Made by a program: the position numbers and the translations under genes. From Streptosporangium sp. NBC_01756 (GTDB taxonomy: Bacteria > Actinomycetota > Actinomycetes > Streptosporangiales > Streptosporangiaceae), in contig NZ_CP109130.1 of the NCBI RefSeq assembly GCF_035917975.1, forward strand, positions 7,998,001 through 8,062,000: a stretch of DNA of 64,000 nucleotides, read 5' to 3'. This document shows positions 11,934-20,818 of the stretch, piece by piece. Positions within the stretch are counted from its first letter, which is position 1, and each line of letters starts with the position of its first letter. The notes under the pieces were generated by a model that had not been told where the DNA came from, did not search any database, and was given only the letters and a program-made list of their open reading frames with translations.

Positions 11934-13208
11934 TCAGCTCGCCCGATCGGAGGCGGCCAGTTGCTCCACCACCTCGTCGACGGTCGCCGATCCGCTCAGG
12001 AGTTGCTGGGACAGCCTTCCCATCAGGTCCAGGGTCTTCGAGGACAGCGCGACATGCAGTGCGGGCTTACCGCTCTTGATCTCGGACACGATCGTGCCGA
12101 CGGCCGGAGGGCCCTGTGACACGTCGATCGTGGTGTCGGACGCGATCGCGCCGGCGTCGGAGTGGAAGGAGGCCAGGGCGTCGGTCGTGGTCAGCGATCG
12201 CACCAGGCCGGCGGCCAGGCTCGGATCCTTCGCCCGCTTCGCGACCGCGTAGCCGATGCCACCGTCGTACGGAAGGTTCGGGCTGGTTCCGCTGGTGACG
12301 ACCGGGGCCCGCATGACGCCGACCTTGTCGGCCCCCAGGAACTCGCTGAAGTCCTTCCAGTGCCCGATGTCCGACATCAGCCCGATGATGTGGGCGGCCT
12401 TGCCGGAGTTGAAGATCGCGAAGGCGTCGTTGAACATCGCGGTCGAGTTGGCCCCGTCGTTGTTCAGCCCCGAGCCGCCCGCCGTCTTCCACAGCTCGAA
12501 GATCCGCTTCACGTTGGGAGAGGTCCAGGCGCGCTTTCCGGCGATCCAGTCGTCGTACTCCTGCGGCGTCAGGGTGGCCGAGCCGAGGCCCGAGAGGAAG
12601 AACTGGATGCCGACGCCTTCCTTGTTGCCGAGCGCGAAGCACGTGGCCCCGGTCTTCCGCTTGATGGTGGCGCAGTCGCCGACGAACTCGTCCCATGTCG
12701 TGGCGGGGCTCGCCGGGTCGAGTCCCGCCTTCTCGTACAGCGTCTTGTTGTAGTAGATCGGATGGCCCTGCAACGTCACCGGTGCGGCGTAGACCTTGCC
12801 GTCCTTGCCGAACGCGTCCCAGCCCGCCAAGCGCTGTCTGTCCCCGGTCACGTACTGGTCGAGCGGAAGGAGCGTGTCCACGCGGTCGCGGATCTGGCCG
12901 CCTCCGTTGAAGAGCATGACATCGGGCCCCGTGCCGGCCTGGATGGCCGCGCCCAGCAGGGTGTAGTACTGGTCGAACGGCTGGGCCACGAATTCGACCG
13001 TGACGCCAGGGTGCTTCTTGGCGAAATCGGCTTTCGCCTTCTGGACGTATGAGGCCGCGGCCGCGTCGCCGGATTTCCAGTCCCAGACCACGAGCTTCGT
13101 GACCTTGCTGGAATCGCTCGGCGACGACGCGGGTCGGGTGGCGCTTCCGCAGCCGGTCAAGGCCAGCGCCGCAACCAGGACGGCCGACCACAGTGTTCGC
13201 TGCTTCAT
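11934..13208 (-). CDS. Sugar-binding lipoprotein of the ABC importer
   Basis: A 424-residue extracellular solute-binding protein, family 1. The signal MKQRTLWSAVLVAALALTGC ends in a lipobox (lipidated Cys 20), so it is tethered to the outer face of the membrane. The mature part has the usual two-lobed pattern: KLVVWDWKSG, then FAKKHPGVTVEFVAQPF, PVTLQGHPIYYNKTLYEKAG and AYDGGIGYAVAKRAK-type hinge segments. It is the first gene of the operon with two permeases and an enolase-superfamily enzyme, and it faces a GntR regulator across a 139-base promoter region. The ligand is probably an oligosaccharide or a sugar acid, judged only from the neighbours. Confidence 0.9.
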   Translation of the reverse strand: MKQRTLWSAVLVAALALTGCGSATRPASSPSDSSKVTKLVVWDWKSGDAAAASYVQKAKADFAKKHPGVTVEFVAQPFDQYYTLLGAAIQAGTGPDVMLFNGGGQIRDRVDTLLPLDQYVTGDRQRLAGWDAFGKDGKVYAAPVTLQGHPIYYNKTLYEKAGLDPASPATTWDEFVGDCATIKRKTGATCFALGNKEGVGIQFFLSGLGSATLTPQEYDDWIAGKRAWTSPNVKRIFELWKTAGGSGLNNDGANSTAMFNDAFAIFNSGKAAHIIGLMSDIGHWKDFSEFLGADKVGVMRAPVVTSGTSPNLPYDGGIGYAVAKRAKDPSLAAGLVRSLTTTDALASFHSDAGAIASDTTIDVSQGPPAVGTIVSEIKSGKPALHVALSSKTLDLMGRLSQQLLSGSATVDEVVEQLAASDRAS

Positions 13209-13270
13209 TGCTGTTCACTCTCCAGAGGACGGCCGGCTGGCCCGGCCGCTGTTTGAGGCGAAACGTAATT

Positions 13271-13313
13271 CGTATGACGTCTGACGTCAATACGCGTGAC
13301 ATATACTGACGTC
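13271..13313. promoter_or_regulatory. Three TGACGTC boxes, likely GntR operator
   Basis: TGACGTC occurs at 13275-13281, 13282-13288 and 13307-13313 in the gap between the importer operon and the GntR gene. The first two lie in an imperfect inverted repeat with CGTAT and ATACG at its edges. The position fits autoregulation and control of the importer by the adjacent FadR-type repressor. This is inference from position and symmetry. Confidence 0.55.
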
Positions 13314-13347
13314 GAAATGTGGCGCCGCCCGCGGCACCGGAGGAGAT

Positions 13348-14118
13348 ATGACGACATCGCAGGAGTCGCCCCCGAGCGTCGCGTCCCCGCCGGCGTGGGT
13401 GCGACGGCCGGCCAACCTCGCCAGGGCGGTGACGGCGGAGCTGGTGGAGCGCATCGTTCGGGGAGTGCACCCCTCAGGTACACCGTTGCCCGCCGAACCC
13501 GCGCTCTGTGATGCCTTCTCGGTGAGCCGGACCGTCATCCGTGAGGCGGTGAAGATCCTTCAAGAGAAGGGGCTGGTGCAGGTCCGCCAGGGCAGCGGCA
13601 CCATAGTCACCCCGCCGACGATGTGGGACATGCTCGACGAGCTCGTCCTGGCGGCGACCATCGCCGAGGACGAGAGCCTGGCGATCCTTGACGACCTCGT
13701 CGTCACACGGCGCGTGCTGGAGTCCGACATGGCGAACTTCGCCGCTCGCCTCGCGGATCAGGACACCATCGACCGGCTGTGTGCGCTGGTGGATCGGATG
13801 GACGAGCTCGTGGACGACCATGTCACGTACGCCGAGCACGATCGCGCCTTTCACGACACGATCATGCAGGCGTCCGGGAACCGTATCGCCCGTGGCGTGG
13901 TACGGGCCCTGGAGAGCCAGGTCATCAACACCGCCCGCTACATGGGCCAGCCCCAGCGGGCCTTGTGCGTGGCATCCAATCTCGGCCATCGCCGCATCTA
14001 CGAGCGCATCGCCGTCCACGACCCCGGTGGCGCCGCCGAGGCGATGTTCAAGCACATCACCGACGCCTGGCTCGTCCGTCGCGGCGGGCCGGGCGACCCT
14101 GTGCGCCTGGAGCGTTGA
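13348..14118 (+). CDS. FadR-subfamily GntR transcriptional regulator
   Basis: A 256-residue regulator. Residues about 20-90 form the winged helix-turn-helix (LPAEPALCDAFSVSRTVIRE, then VQVRQGSGTIV), followed by an all-helical FCD effector domain with metal-type His residues in FHDTIMQASGN and LGHRRIYERI. GGAGAT precedes the ATG. It is divergent from the sugar-import operon, so it most likely represses that operon and itself until a sugar-acid-type ligand binds; three TGACGTC boxes lie between them. The effector is unknown. Confidence 0.9.
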   Translation: MTTSQESPPSVASPPAWVRRPANLARAVTAELVERIVRGVHPSGTPLPAEPALCDAFSVSRTVIREAVKILQEKGLVQVRQGSGTIVTPPTMWDMLDELVLAATIAEDESLAILDDLVVTRRVLESDMANFAARLADQDTIDRLCALVDRMDELVDDHVTYAEHDRAFHDTIMQASGNRIARGVVRALESQVINTARYMGQPQRALCVASNLGHRRIYERIAVHDPGGAAEAMFKHITDAWLVRRGGPGDPVRLER

Positions 14119-14156
14119 GCGCCGACTCCGTTCGACCAGGACGCGGCGTCCGGCGG

Positions 14157-14540
14157 CTAGGGACACGCGTTCCCCCGCGTAGGGCCGTCGGGGAGGTTCG
14201 AGGTCTCGGTGGAGGGAGCCGGACGGGGCAGGCCCAGGGCGGTGATGCGCCGCACCAGGGCCTCGCGCCGCACCTGGACCTGCCGGCCGCTGTCGTGGCC
14301 GGCCAGGGTGGCGGCATGAACTTCGGCGATGACGTGGGAGTGCGGAACGTTGAGCACCGCAGCGGCCGTGGCGACGCTCACCAGGGGCTCGTCGGGCAGC
14401 ATCGCCAACCGTTCGGCGATCATGTGCTCGCGGAATTCGGCGGCGAACCACACGGTGGCGTCACCGATGCCGAGATGGAGGACGAGGCCTTCATGTTCCA
14501 GGTGCCGCAGGAGGTCGTCGATGTCGCCTGGCGTGCTCAT
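14157..14540 (-). CDS. Small protein with a possible excisionase-type helix-turn-helix
   Basis: A 127-residue cytoplasmic protein of unknown function. The middle part (LVSVATAAAVLNVPHSHVI, about residues 53-71) resembles the first helices of excisionase/MerR-like DNA-binding domains found in antitoxins, but the expected following wing is weak. No toxin partner is adjacent. The start ATG at 14540 is the only early Met. It lies between the GntR gene, which ends 38 bases away on the other strand, and the cell wall degradation island. Real coding status is likely but not certain. Confidence 0.5.
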   Translation of the reverse strand: MSTPGDIDDLLRHLEHEGLVLHLGIGDATVWFAAEFREHMIAERLAMLPDEPLVSVATAAAVLNVPHSHVIAEVHAATLAGHDSGRQVQVRREALVRRITALGLPRPAPSTETSNLPDGPTRGNACP

Positions 14541-14695
14541 GCGGCGTTCTCCCTCGTGTCGGTGGTGTCGGCGGAATGGGGATGCCCGACACCGCGTTCC
14601 GGCGACGACGTCCCCCGGACGGTCTCGGACCAGTGGGTTCGTCCGGTGCCGCCTTCCCCGGCCTTCCCTTCTGTTGCCGGAGCGTCCGGGCGATG

Positions 14696-14731
14696 GCCTT
14701 CGCCGGGACGGTGAACCGCCCTGGCGAAGGC
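14696..14731 (-). terminator. Strong hairpin after the beta-helix gene
   Basis: A 17-base arm at 14696-14712 (GCCTTCGCCGGGACGGT) pairs with 14715-14731 with only two imperfect positions and a two-base loop. It begins 15 bases after the stop of the gene at 14746 in the minus direction. It is GC-rich without a clear T run, as is common in actinobacteria. Confidence 0.65.
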
Positions 14732-14745
14732 ATGAGACGGCCGGC

Positions 14746-17130
14746 TCAGCTACGCAGGCTCCAGCGCTGGTTGGCGCCGCCGTTGCAGGCCCAGAGGTTG
14801 AGCTTGGTGCCGTTGGCGGTGGCGCTGTTGGGCACGTCCAGGCACAGCCCTGACTGCAACCCCGTGATGCTGCCGTCGGCGTTGACGTTCCACTGCTGGT
14901 TCGCCTGTCCGTTGCAGTCCCAGATCACCACCTGGGTGCCGTTGCCGGTCCCCTGGCCGTAGGCGTCCAGGCACTTGTTCCCGTACACCATCAGCTGCCT
15001 GCCCGAGGTGTAGGTCCAGCGCTGGTTGGTGCCGCCGCCGCAGTCCCAGAGCTGCGTCTGGGCTCCGTTGGCGGTGCTGTTGTTGCTGACGTCGACGCAG
15101 CGGCCCGACTGGGCCCCGACGACCTGCATGTTCTGCTGGCTGCCGCCCCCCTGGGGCCCGGCGGACGCCATCACGGCCTGGGCGCCCGACGGCCAGTTGC
15201 CGTTGGTGACGGTCACGTTGTTGTTGACGACGTTGCCGCGGTCACCGTTGGTCACGTTGGTGCTGGAGTTACTCGCCCAGTTGCCGGTGACGGTGAAATT
15301 GCCCATGTTCTCGCCGCCCCAGTAGTTGGCGGTGGCCCAGGTGCCGATGGCGGACAGGACGTTGTTCCTGACGGTGTAGTACTTGGAGCCCTCGTCGAAG
15401 TAGATCCCGAACCAGCCATTGGTCCGCAGGCAGTAGTTGTCGCTGATCACCGCGTTCGGGTTCCAGGACAGCGTGTAGATACATCCACCATCGGTCATCT
15501 GCTGCATGACATCGTGCACGTAGTTGCCGATGAGCTGGTTGTTGGACGCGGTGGTGGGCGTGGTGTACCGCGGCTGGTAGTTGTACAGGCCGCGGTTGGC
15601 GTACTGGTTGCTGCCGCCTGGTTCGTTGGCACCCCAGCCGTACCCGATCGACATGCCGGTATAGGGCATGTTGTAGACCTCGTTGTGAGAGATGACGGCG
15701 GTGGCGACGTAGGTGGCCACGACCGAGACGACGCCCCGGTACTCCACGCCGAGGTCGTGGACGCGGTTGTTGCTGATGGTGATGTTCCGGTTGACCATCC
15801 GCTGGTCGGCGGGGTGGTGCGCGTCGGCACGCACGCCGCCGACCACGATGCCACCAGCCGAACTGCGAGCGATCTCGGACCGGGTGACCGTGATGTTGCT
15901 GGCGCCCAGGCCGACACCGCTGGCGTGGCCGTTGGCGTCGTTGCCGATGCCCACAGCCGTCTGGCCCAGGTTGACGAACTGCGAGTCGCTGAAGGTGATG
16001 TTGTTGGCTGCGGAGACCTGTACGGCGGCGGGCATCTGGTACCAGTTCGGCCGGGTCGCTTCGAACTGCTGGCAGCCCTCATGGCAGGAGGTGAAGCTGG
16101 GCCAGCTCCAGTTGCCGGCCATGTAGGCGCCGGTCTGCTGGTCCGCGTAGCCCTGGTTGCTGCTGGGTCCCATCCAGGTCGTGCCGGTGAACGTGATTCC
16201 GGTGAACGTGATGTGGTGCGCGGGCGCGTCGTAGGTGCCCCCGACGTTCACCAAGGACTGCAGCACCGGTAGCTCCACGCTGACGTTGCTCATGTTCTGC
16301 CCGGCGAGCGGGATGTAGGAGAGCACGCCGGTGCTGGGATTGATGTACCACTCGCCCGGAGAGTCGAGAAACTCGTACGCGTTGGCCAGGTATAGCGGAC
16401 CCGCCCGGTGCGGGCTGGTGAAGGTGTCGTACCCGAAGTTGTTGTTGTTCCAGGCGGGCTGCTGCATCGTGATGAAGTTCCCGCTGATGTTCTGCACCGT
16501 CACGTACCGGTCCGTGAACGAGCCGACGCTCTCCATCTCGACCCGGGTCTTGTTGGCAAGGTTGTTCAGATAGCTCAGGGCCCCGTTGGTGAAGGCGAGG
16601 CCACTGCTGTTCGCGGTGAAGTCCGACCGGTTCACGGTGGTACGCGCGCGTGTGGCGATGGCGCCGTTGACGTAGAGCTGCCGAGTGTCGATCCCGGCAC
16701 CGACATTGGCCCGCCAGATGTTCTTCCCGGAGTCGGCGAGCGACCAGCCGGTGACCGCCCTCGCGCCGCTGATCACGGGACGCGCCGACGGGGCCGCCCG
16801 CCACACCACCTGGTATCCGTTGTTGCCGGAGTCGGCGGCGGTCAGCCGTAGCGGCGCGGAGAGCCGGTAAACCCCGTCGGCCAGCTCCACGACGATGTCA
16901 CCGGACATCGCGCCGGTGAGCGCCCGCACCGCGGTCTGCGCGGCGGGCACCGAGCACGGCTGGGCGGCGGAGCAACCGGTGCCGGTACCGGAAGGGGAGG
17001 CGTACAGGGTCGTGGTGGCCGCCAGAGCGGGGGAGACCGGCGTCACCAGAGCGGCTGCGGCGGTCAACCCCACCACGGCGGCTCCGGTCGACACCAGCCT
17101 CCGCATCGCGGGGTACGAGAATCCAAACAT
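14746..17130 (-). CDS. Secreted right-handed beta-helix protein with C-terminal CBM13 (GH141-like)
   Basis: A 794-residue exported protein. A signal peptide covers about residues 1-35 (ALA end). Next is a region starting LYASPSGTGTGC with an entry like FTAADSGNNGYQVVWRAAP, typical of polysaccharide-active parallel beta-helix proteins, and many N-rich coils (ITFSDSQFVNLGQ, ITVTRSEIARSS, ITISNNRVHDL) to about residue 650. The last 128 residues are a CBM13 (ricin-type trefoil) with three QxW repeats. The pattern is closest to GH141-like glycosidases acting on plant wall side chains, but the substrate is not certain. AAGGAAG precedes the ATG. It is followed by a hairpin terminator, so it is probably transcribed alone. 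Confidence 0.8.
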   Translation of the reverse strand: MFGFSYPAMRRLVSTGAAVVGLTAAAALVTPVSPALAATTTLYASPSGTGTGCSAAQPCSVPAAQTAVRALTGAMSGDIVVELADGVYRLSAPLRLTAADSGNNGYQVVWRAAPSARPVISGARAVTGWSLADSGKNIWRANVGAGIDTRQLYVNGAIATRARTTVNRSDFTANSSGLAFTNGALSYLNNLANKTRVEMESVGSFTDRYVTVQNISGNFITMQQPAWNNNNFGYDTFTSPHRAGPLYLANAYEFLDSPGEWYINPSTGVLSYIPLAGQNMSNVSVELPVLQSLVNVGGTYDAPAHHITFTGITFTGTTWMGPSSNQGYADQQTGAYMAGNWSWPSFTSCHEGCQQFEATRPNWYQMPAAVQVSAANNITFSDSQFVNLGQTAVGIGNDANGHASGVGLGASNITVTRSEIARSSAGGIVVGGVRADAHHPADQRMVNRNITISNNRVHDLGVEYRGVVSVVATYVATAVISHNEVYNMPYTGMSIGYGWGANEPGGSNQYANRGLYNYQPRYTTPTTASNNQLIGNYVHDVMQQMTDGGCIYTLSWNPNAVISDNYCLRTNGWFGIYFDEGSKYYTVRNNVLSAIGTWATANYWGGENMGNFTVTGNWASNSSTNVTNGDRGNVVNNNVTVTNGNWPSGAQAVMASAGPQGGGSQQNMQVVGAQSGRCVDVSNNSTANGAQTQLWDCGGGTNQRWTYTSGRQLMVYGNKCLDAYGQGTGNGTQVVIWDCNGQANQQWNVNADGSITGLQSGLCLDVPNSATANGTKLNLWACNGGANQRWSLRS

Positions 17131-17346
17131 GGGACTTCCTTATGTGGGGGGTGGGAGAGCGGTCGGCAGAACGTCCCATCGGAGCTGATCCCGCGGGGCG
17201 GCTCCGGTCCTCATGCCGCCGTCACGTCGAGCGCGCGGTGCGCTCACGTCCCGGGCGGCACACCCGGGGCGCAGCCGTCCGGGCGCGGATGGCGTGCGGA
17301 TCTCCTGGGGCGGGCGGGTATGTGAAAGTGGCCCTGCCGTGGGAGG

Positions 17347-17388
17347 GGATCCCTCGCCGTGACGGTCGCTTTCCCCGGCGAGGGATCC
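17347..17388 (-). terminator. 13-bp inverted repeat after the first CE1 esterase gene
   Basis: GGATCCCTCGCCG at 17347-17359 pairs perfectly with 17376-17388 across a 16-base loop. It lies 30 bases downstream of the esterase stop in the minus direction, the right place for a terminator. Confidence 0.6.
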
Positions 17389-17414
17389 TGGAGGCGTCTC
17401 AGAGGTCCGGGAAG

Positions 17415-17820
17415 GGGGTCAGCTTCGGGTCCAGCGTTGGTTGTTTCCGCCGTTGCAGGACCAGATGGCGAGTTTGGTGCCGTTGGCCGTGGCGCTGTTG
17501 GGGACGTCCAGGCACTTGTTCGCGCCGATGGCGGTGATGGTGCCGTCGGAGTTGAACCGCCACTTCTGGTTGTTCTGGCCGTTGCAGTCCCAGATCTGCA
17601 CCGGGGCGCCGTCGGTGGTGCCCTGGTTGCTCACGTCCAGGCACTTGGTGCCGTAGACCCGCAGTTCACCGGCACCGGTCGAGGTCCACTGCTGGTTGTT
17701 CTGGCCGTTGCAGTCCCAGAGCTGCACCTGGGCGCCGTTGGCCTGGGAGACGCCGCTCACATCGAGACACCTGCCCGAGCCCACACCCCGGATCGCACCC
17801 ACGCCCGGAGTCGGCGTCGG
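17415..17820 (-). repeat. CBM13 cassette, copy 1 of pair A
   Basis: About 406 bases covering the linker end, CBM13 and stop codon match 20413-20818 with one mismatch seen (at about 17720, giving Leu versus Ile in the first QxW repeat). The catalytic parts of the two genes are unrelated in detail. This looks like recent copying or gene conversion of a binding module. Confidence 0.9.
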
Positions 17821-18771
17821 AGTCGGCGTGGGATCGGGTGACGGGGTGGTCCCGAACTGCGAGAAGAACCTCCACACCTCTCCCTTGGTCCAGGTCGTGA
17901 TGCCGCTCTCAGCGTAGGTCCCGTCCACCGGGCCGGGCATGTGACCGTTGTCGAAGGCGGCCCACACGACCGGATACCCGGTCCGGCACCCCGAGTAGGT
18001 GGTGGTTATGTGCGTCCTGCTGCCCGACCCCGGCTCGGGCGGGTTCTGGGCGGTACAGCCGTTGTTCCTGACGAACCTGTCACGCAACGACCGTCCCTGG
18101 GAGATGTTGAGCACCGAGTCGCCGATGCCGTGGAGTCCCATGTACGCGATGGGCTGAGTGCCGTCGCTGCACCCGCTGAGTTGCGCGCCGGAGTAGACCG
18201 CGACCGCACGGAAGACCGTCGCCCTGCTGCACGCGAGCGAGTAACTCATACCGCCGCCGTAGCTGAAGCCCAGGGCGAAGCGCTGCGAGGTGTCGACGCA
18301 CAGGTCCGCCTCGATCCGCCTGATCAGGTCGTCGACGAGGGTCACGTCCTCGCCGCCGGAATTGGCCCAGCCGTTGCCGATACCCTGGGGCGCGACGAAG
18401 ATCGCGCCGTTGTTCGACATCTGCCGCAGGCCGTAGAAGGACCAGGGGTATCCGCTGGTACCGCCCGAGTCGACTTCGGTGGCTGTACCGCCCCGCCAGT
18501 GGAACGCGAAGATCAACCGGTAGGGCGTGTCGTTGTTGTAGTTGTCGGGGGTTCGCAGGATGAAGGAGCGATTCTTGCCGCCGCTCTGGATCGAATGCGT
18601 ACCGCTCCCCAGCGTCGGGGACTTGCCGCACCCGGCGGTCGGCGCGAGGGCGCCGGCACCCGTGGACGACGTGGTCTTGCCGAGGCTGTTGCTCAGCGCC
18701 GCGTGACCCGTGGACAGGACGAGAAGTGCCGCGACCGCGATCGCTCCGAAGAAGGATCTGCGCTTCGACAT
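17419..18771 (-). CDS. Secreted CE1-type esterase (feruloyl/PHB-depolymerase family) with CBM13
   Basis: A 450-residue secreted esterase. A signal peptide (about 1-30) leads into an alpha/beta-hydrolase domain (about 45-310) with the nucleophile motif LGFSYGGGMS and a late His in FDNGHMPGP, matching the polyhydroxybutyrate-depolymerase-like CE1 group that contains feruloyl and acetylxylan esterases. A Pro-Thr linker (PTPTPTPTPG) joins a three-repeat CBM13. It probably removes ferulate or acetyl groups from arabinoxylan. GGGGGAG lies eight bases before the ATG at 18771; a GTG directly upstream is also possible. The CBM13 DNA is nearly identical to that of the esterase at 20417. Confidence 0.85.
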   Translation of the reverse strand: MSKRRSFFGAIAVAALLVLSTGHAALSNSLGKTTSSTGAGALAPTAGCGKSPTLGSGTHSIQSGGKNRSFILRTPDNYNNDTPYRLIFAFHWRGGTATEVDSGGTSGYPWSFYGLRQMSNNGAIFVAPQGIGNGWANSGGEDVTLVDDLIRRIEADLCVDTSQRFALGFSYGGGMSYSLACSRATVFRAVAVYSGAQLSGCSDGTQPIAYMGLHGIGDSVLNISQGRSLRDRFVRNNGCTAQNPPEPGSGSRTHITTTYSGCRTGYPVVWAAFDNGHMPGPVDGTYAESGITTWTKGEVWRFFSQFGTTPSPDPTPTPTPTPGVGAIRGVGSGRCLDVSGVSQANGAQVQLWDCNGQNNQQWTSTGAGELRVYGTKCLDVSNQGTTDGAPVQIWDCNGQNNQKWRFNSDGTITAIGANKCLDVPNSATANGTKLAIWSCNGGNNQRWTRS

Positions 18772-19451
18772 CACGCGACTCCCCCTGCGGTTCGCATATC
18801 GACACGTCTGGATGGGGACGCCACTTGGTCCTCCTTCATTTGGGGGGTAGGAGTCTCAGCCGGCCGGACGTGGTGGCTCGACACCGTTTCGTCGGTCCCC
18901 GCGCTGAACATCACGCCCGGCGAGCACGGCGAGTGCTTCCCCACGCTCAGGGCCGGCAGCCGGTCGCCCCGGCGTCGGTCGCGTCCGCGTGGCTTGTTCC
19001 GATCGTTCACGTGATTCTCCAGACATACCGCGGTGTCCGGCGAGTGGCACCGCGAGGAGGGTGATCTGAGGGACTGCGAGAGCCGCGGCGGTCAAGCCAC
19101 GACGCACGACCGCTGCGGAGTGCCCCACTCCAGATGCGGTCCAGCCGAGGAGCCCTTCGACAGGAGGCGTCTCGGAGACTTAGCTACTAATTACGTTCCT
19201 CGCGCTGAGGCGCGTCAAGACCTTAAGCCCACTTATTTCTGACTCCTCACAAGGAGACTCTTGTCAGAGTGGGAACGGTTCCGAGCATAAGTACAGCTAG
19301 ACGGCTTTCTCTTTCCTTTCGCCGGTTCAATGGCCCGGTAGCGCGTCAGATGAATAGCATTCAATGTCAGGTTAGAGGGAAGGATCGATGCTGATCCGGG
19401 CCTCGATTGGTCGTACTCTTGAGGAGGTGGTGGCAGAGAGGGAGCAGCAAC
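18772..19451. promoter_or_regulatory. Divergent promoter region between esterase and GntR genes
   Basis: 680 bases without a credible gene. It holds a perfect TGAATAGCATTCA palindrome (19351-19363) about 90 bases before the GntR start, a GTCTC-G-GAGAC palindrome (19169-19179) and a nested inverted repeat at 19238-19268. The middle is AT-richer than its surroundings. Binding of the adjacent GntR protein to the first palindrome is a reasonable guess. Confidence 0.45.
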
Positions 19452-20195
19452 GTGGTCGATACTCCGCGTGCGGAAGGCGCATACCGGCCGGGCTACGAAG
19501 TGGCCGCGGAGCAGGTGCTGGAGTTGATCAGCCGGTTGCGTCTGCGACCTGGCGACCGCATGCCCACCGAGAACGAACTGGCCCGGCAACTGGGCACGAG
19601 CCGGACCGTCGTGCGCGAGGCGGTGAAGATACTCTCGGCGCTCGGCCGGGTACGCGCTCAGAAGGGGCGCGGGCTCTACGTGGCAGACGACGAGGGCATG
19701 CTCGGCACCGGACGCTGGGCGTCCTTCTTCCTGCCCACCGACCTGGACCACATCTACATGCTCTTCGAGTTCCGCCGAGCCCAGGAGATGGAGACCAGCC
19801 GACTGGCCGCCCGCCGCGCCACTCCGGCGGAGCTGGGAGACATCGAGAAGTCAGCCGGAGTGTGCCGCTACGGATTCGACAACGGACGCGAGGATCTGTT
19901 CAACGAGGGCGATGACGCCTTCCACACCGCCATCGCGACAGCCTCGCACAACATGTTCCTCCAGATAGCGGTACGGGAGGCCCGCCGGCTGCAGGCCCAG
20001 TCCAACCTCATCGGCCTACGCGGCTCGGTCGGCGGGCATGCGGCCAAGGCCGTTGAGGAACACGACGCCATCTACCAGGCCATCCGAGTCGGCGACCCGG
20101 AAGCGGCGGCCCAGGCCGCGGCGACACATATCGACAACACGCTGGACGACTACCGCAGAGAGATCCAGCAGCGCATCTTCTCGTCGACGGATTGA
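19452..20195 (+). CDS. FadR-subfamily GntR transcriptional regulator
   Basis: A 247-residue regulator placed inside the cell wall degradation island. The winged helix (MPTENELARQLGTSRTVVRE, then VRAQKGRGLYV) spans about residues 18-80; the FCD domain follows, with EFRRAQEMETSRLAARRAT, DDAFHTAIATASHN and EEHDAIYQAIRVGD, which supply the metal-binding Asp/His set. The GTG at 19452 is chosen since GGGAG lies seven bases before it; the frame extends upstream to 19407 without such support. It probably controls the divergent esterase gene and perhaps other island genes. It is only moderately similar to the GntR protein at 13348. Confidence 0.88.
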   Translation: MVDTPRAEGAYRPGYEVAAEQVLELISRLRLRPGDRMPTENELARQLGTSRTVVREAVKILSALGRVRAQKGRGLYVADDEGMLGTGRWASFFLPTDLDHIYMLFEFRRAQEMETSRLAARRATPAELGDIEKSAGVCRYGFDNGREDLFNEGDDAFHTAIATASHNMFLQIAVREARRLQAQSNLIGLRGSVGGHAAKAVEEHDAIYQAIRVGDPEAAAQAAATHIDNTLDDYRREIQQRIFSSTD

Positions 20196-20412
20196 CTCCT
20201 CGTGGGCAAAACGCGTAGGTGGTGCGCGCAGTACCGCCAGGACGCGCCCGCCGCCGTCGCGCCGGTCGCCCGCGGCAGCCTGCATGAGCACCAGGTGCGC
20301 CGAATGGCCGCTCCGTTCGAGAGGGAAGAGCGAGTGGCCGTCCGGCCATCACAGATCGATCGCGTGAAGAACCCGCCCAAGGCGCCGACCATCCCGGCCG
20401 GGCTCGTTCGGT

Positions 20413-20818
20413 GGGGTCAGCTTCGGGTCCAGCGTTGGTTGTTTCCGCCGTTGCAGGACCAGATGGCGAGTTTGGTGCCGTTGGCCGTGGCGCTGTTGGG
20501 GACGTCCAGGCACTTGTTCGCGCCGATGGCGGTGATGGTGCCGTCGGAGTTGAACCGCCACTTCTGGTTGTTCTGGCCGTTGCAGTCCCAGATCTGCACC
20601 GGGGCGCCGTCGGTGGTGCCCTGGTTGCTCACGTCCAGGCACTTGGTGCCGTAGACCCGCAGTTCACCGGCACCGGTCGAGGTCCACTGCTGGTTGTTCT
20701 GGCCGTTGCAGTCCCAGATCTGCACCTGGGCGCCGTTGGCCTGGGAGACGCCGCTCACATCGAGACACCTGCCCGAGCCCACACCCCGGATCGCACCCAC
20801 GCCCGGAGTCGGCGTCGG
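20413..20818 (-). repeat. CBM13 cassette, copy 2 of pair A
   Basis: Partner of 17415-17820 (offset 2,998 bases, same orientation). Identity stops abruptly inside the PTP linker codons, where this copy continues into a Ser-Pro linker. Confidence 0.9.

Noticed and set aside
20196..20416. Possible small gene between GntR and the second esterase
   Set aside because: Convergent gap of 221 bases with only chance frames and no ribosome sites.
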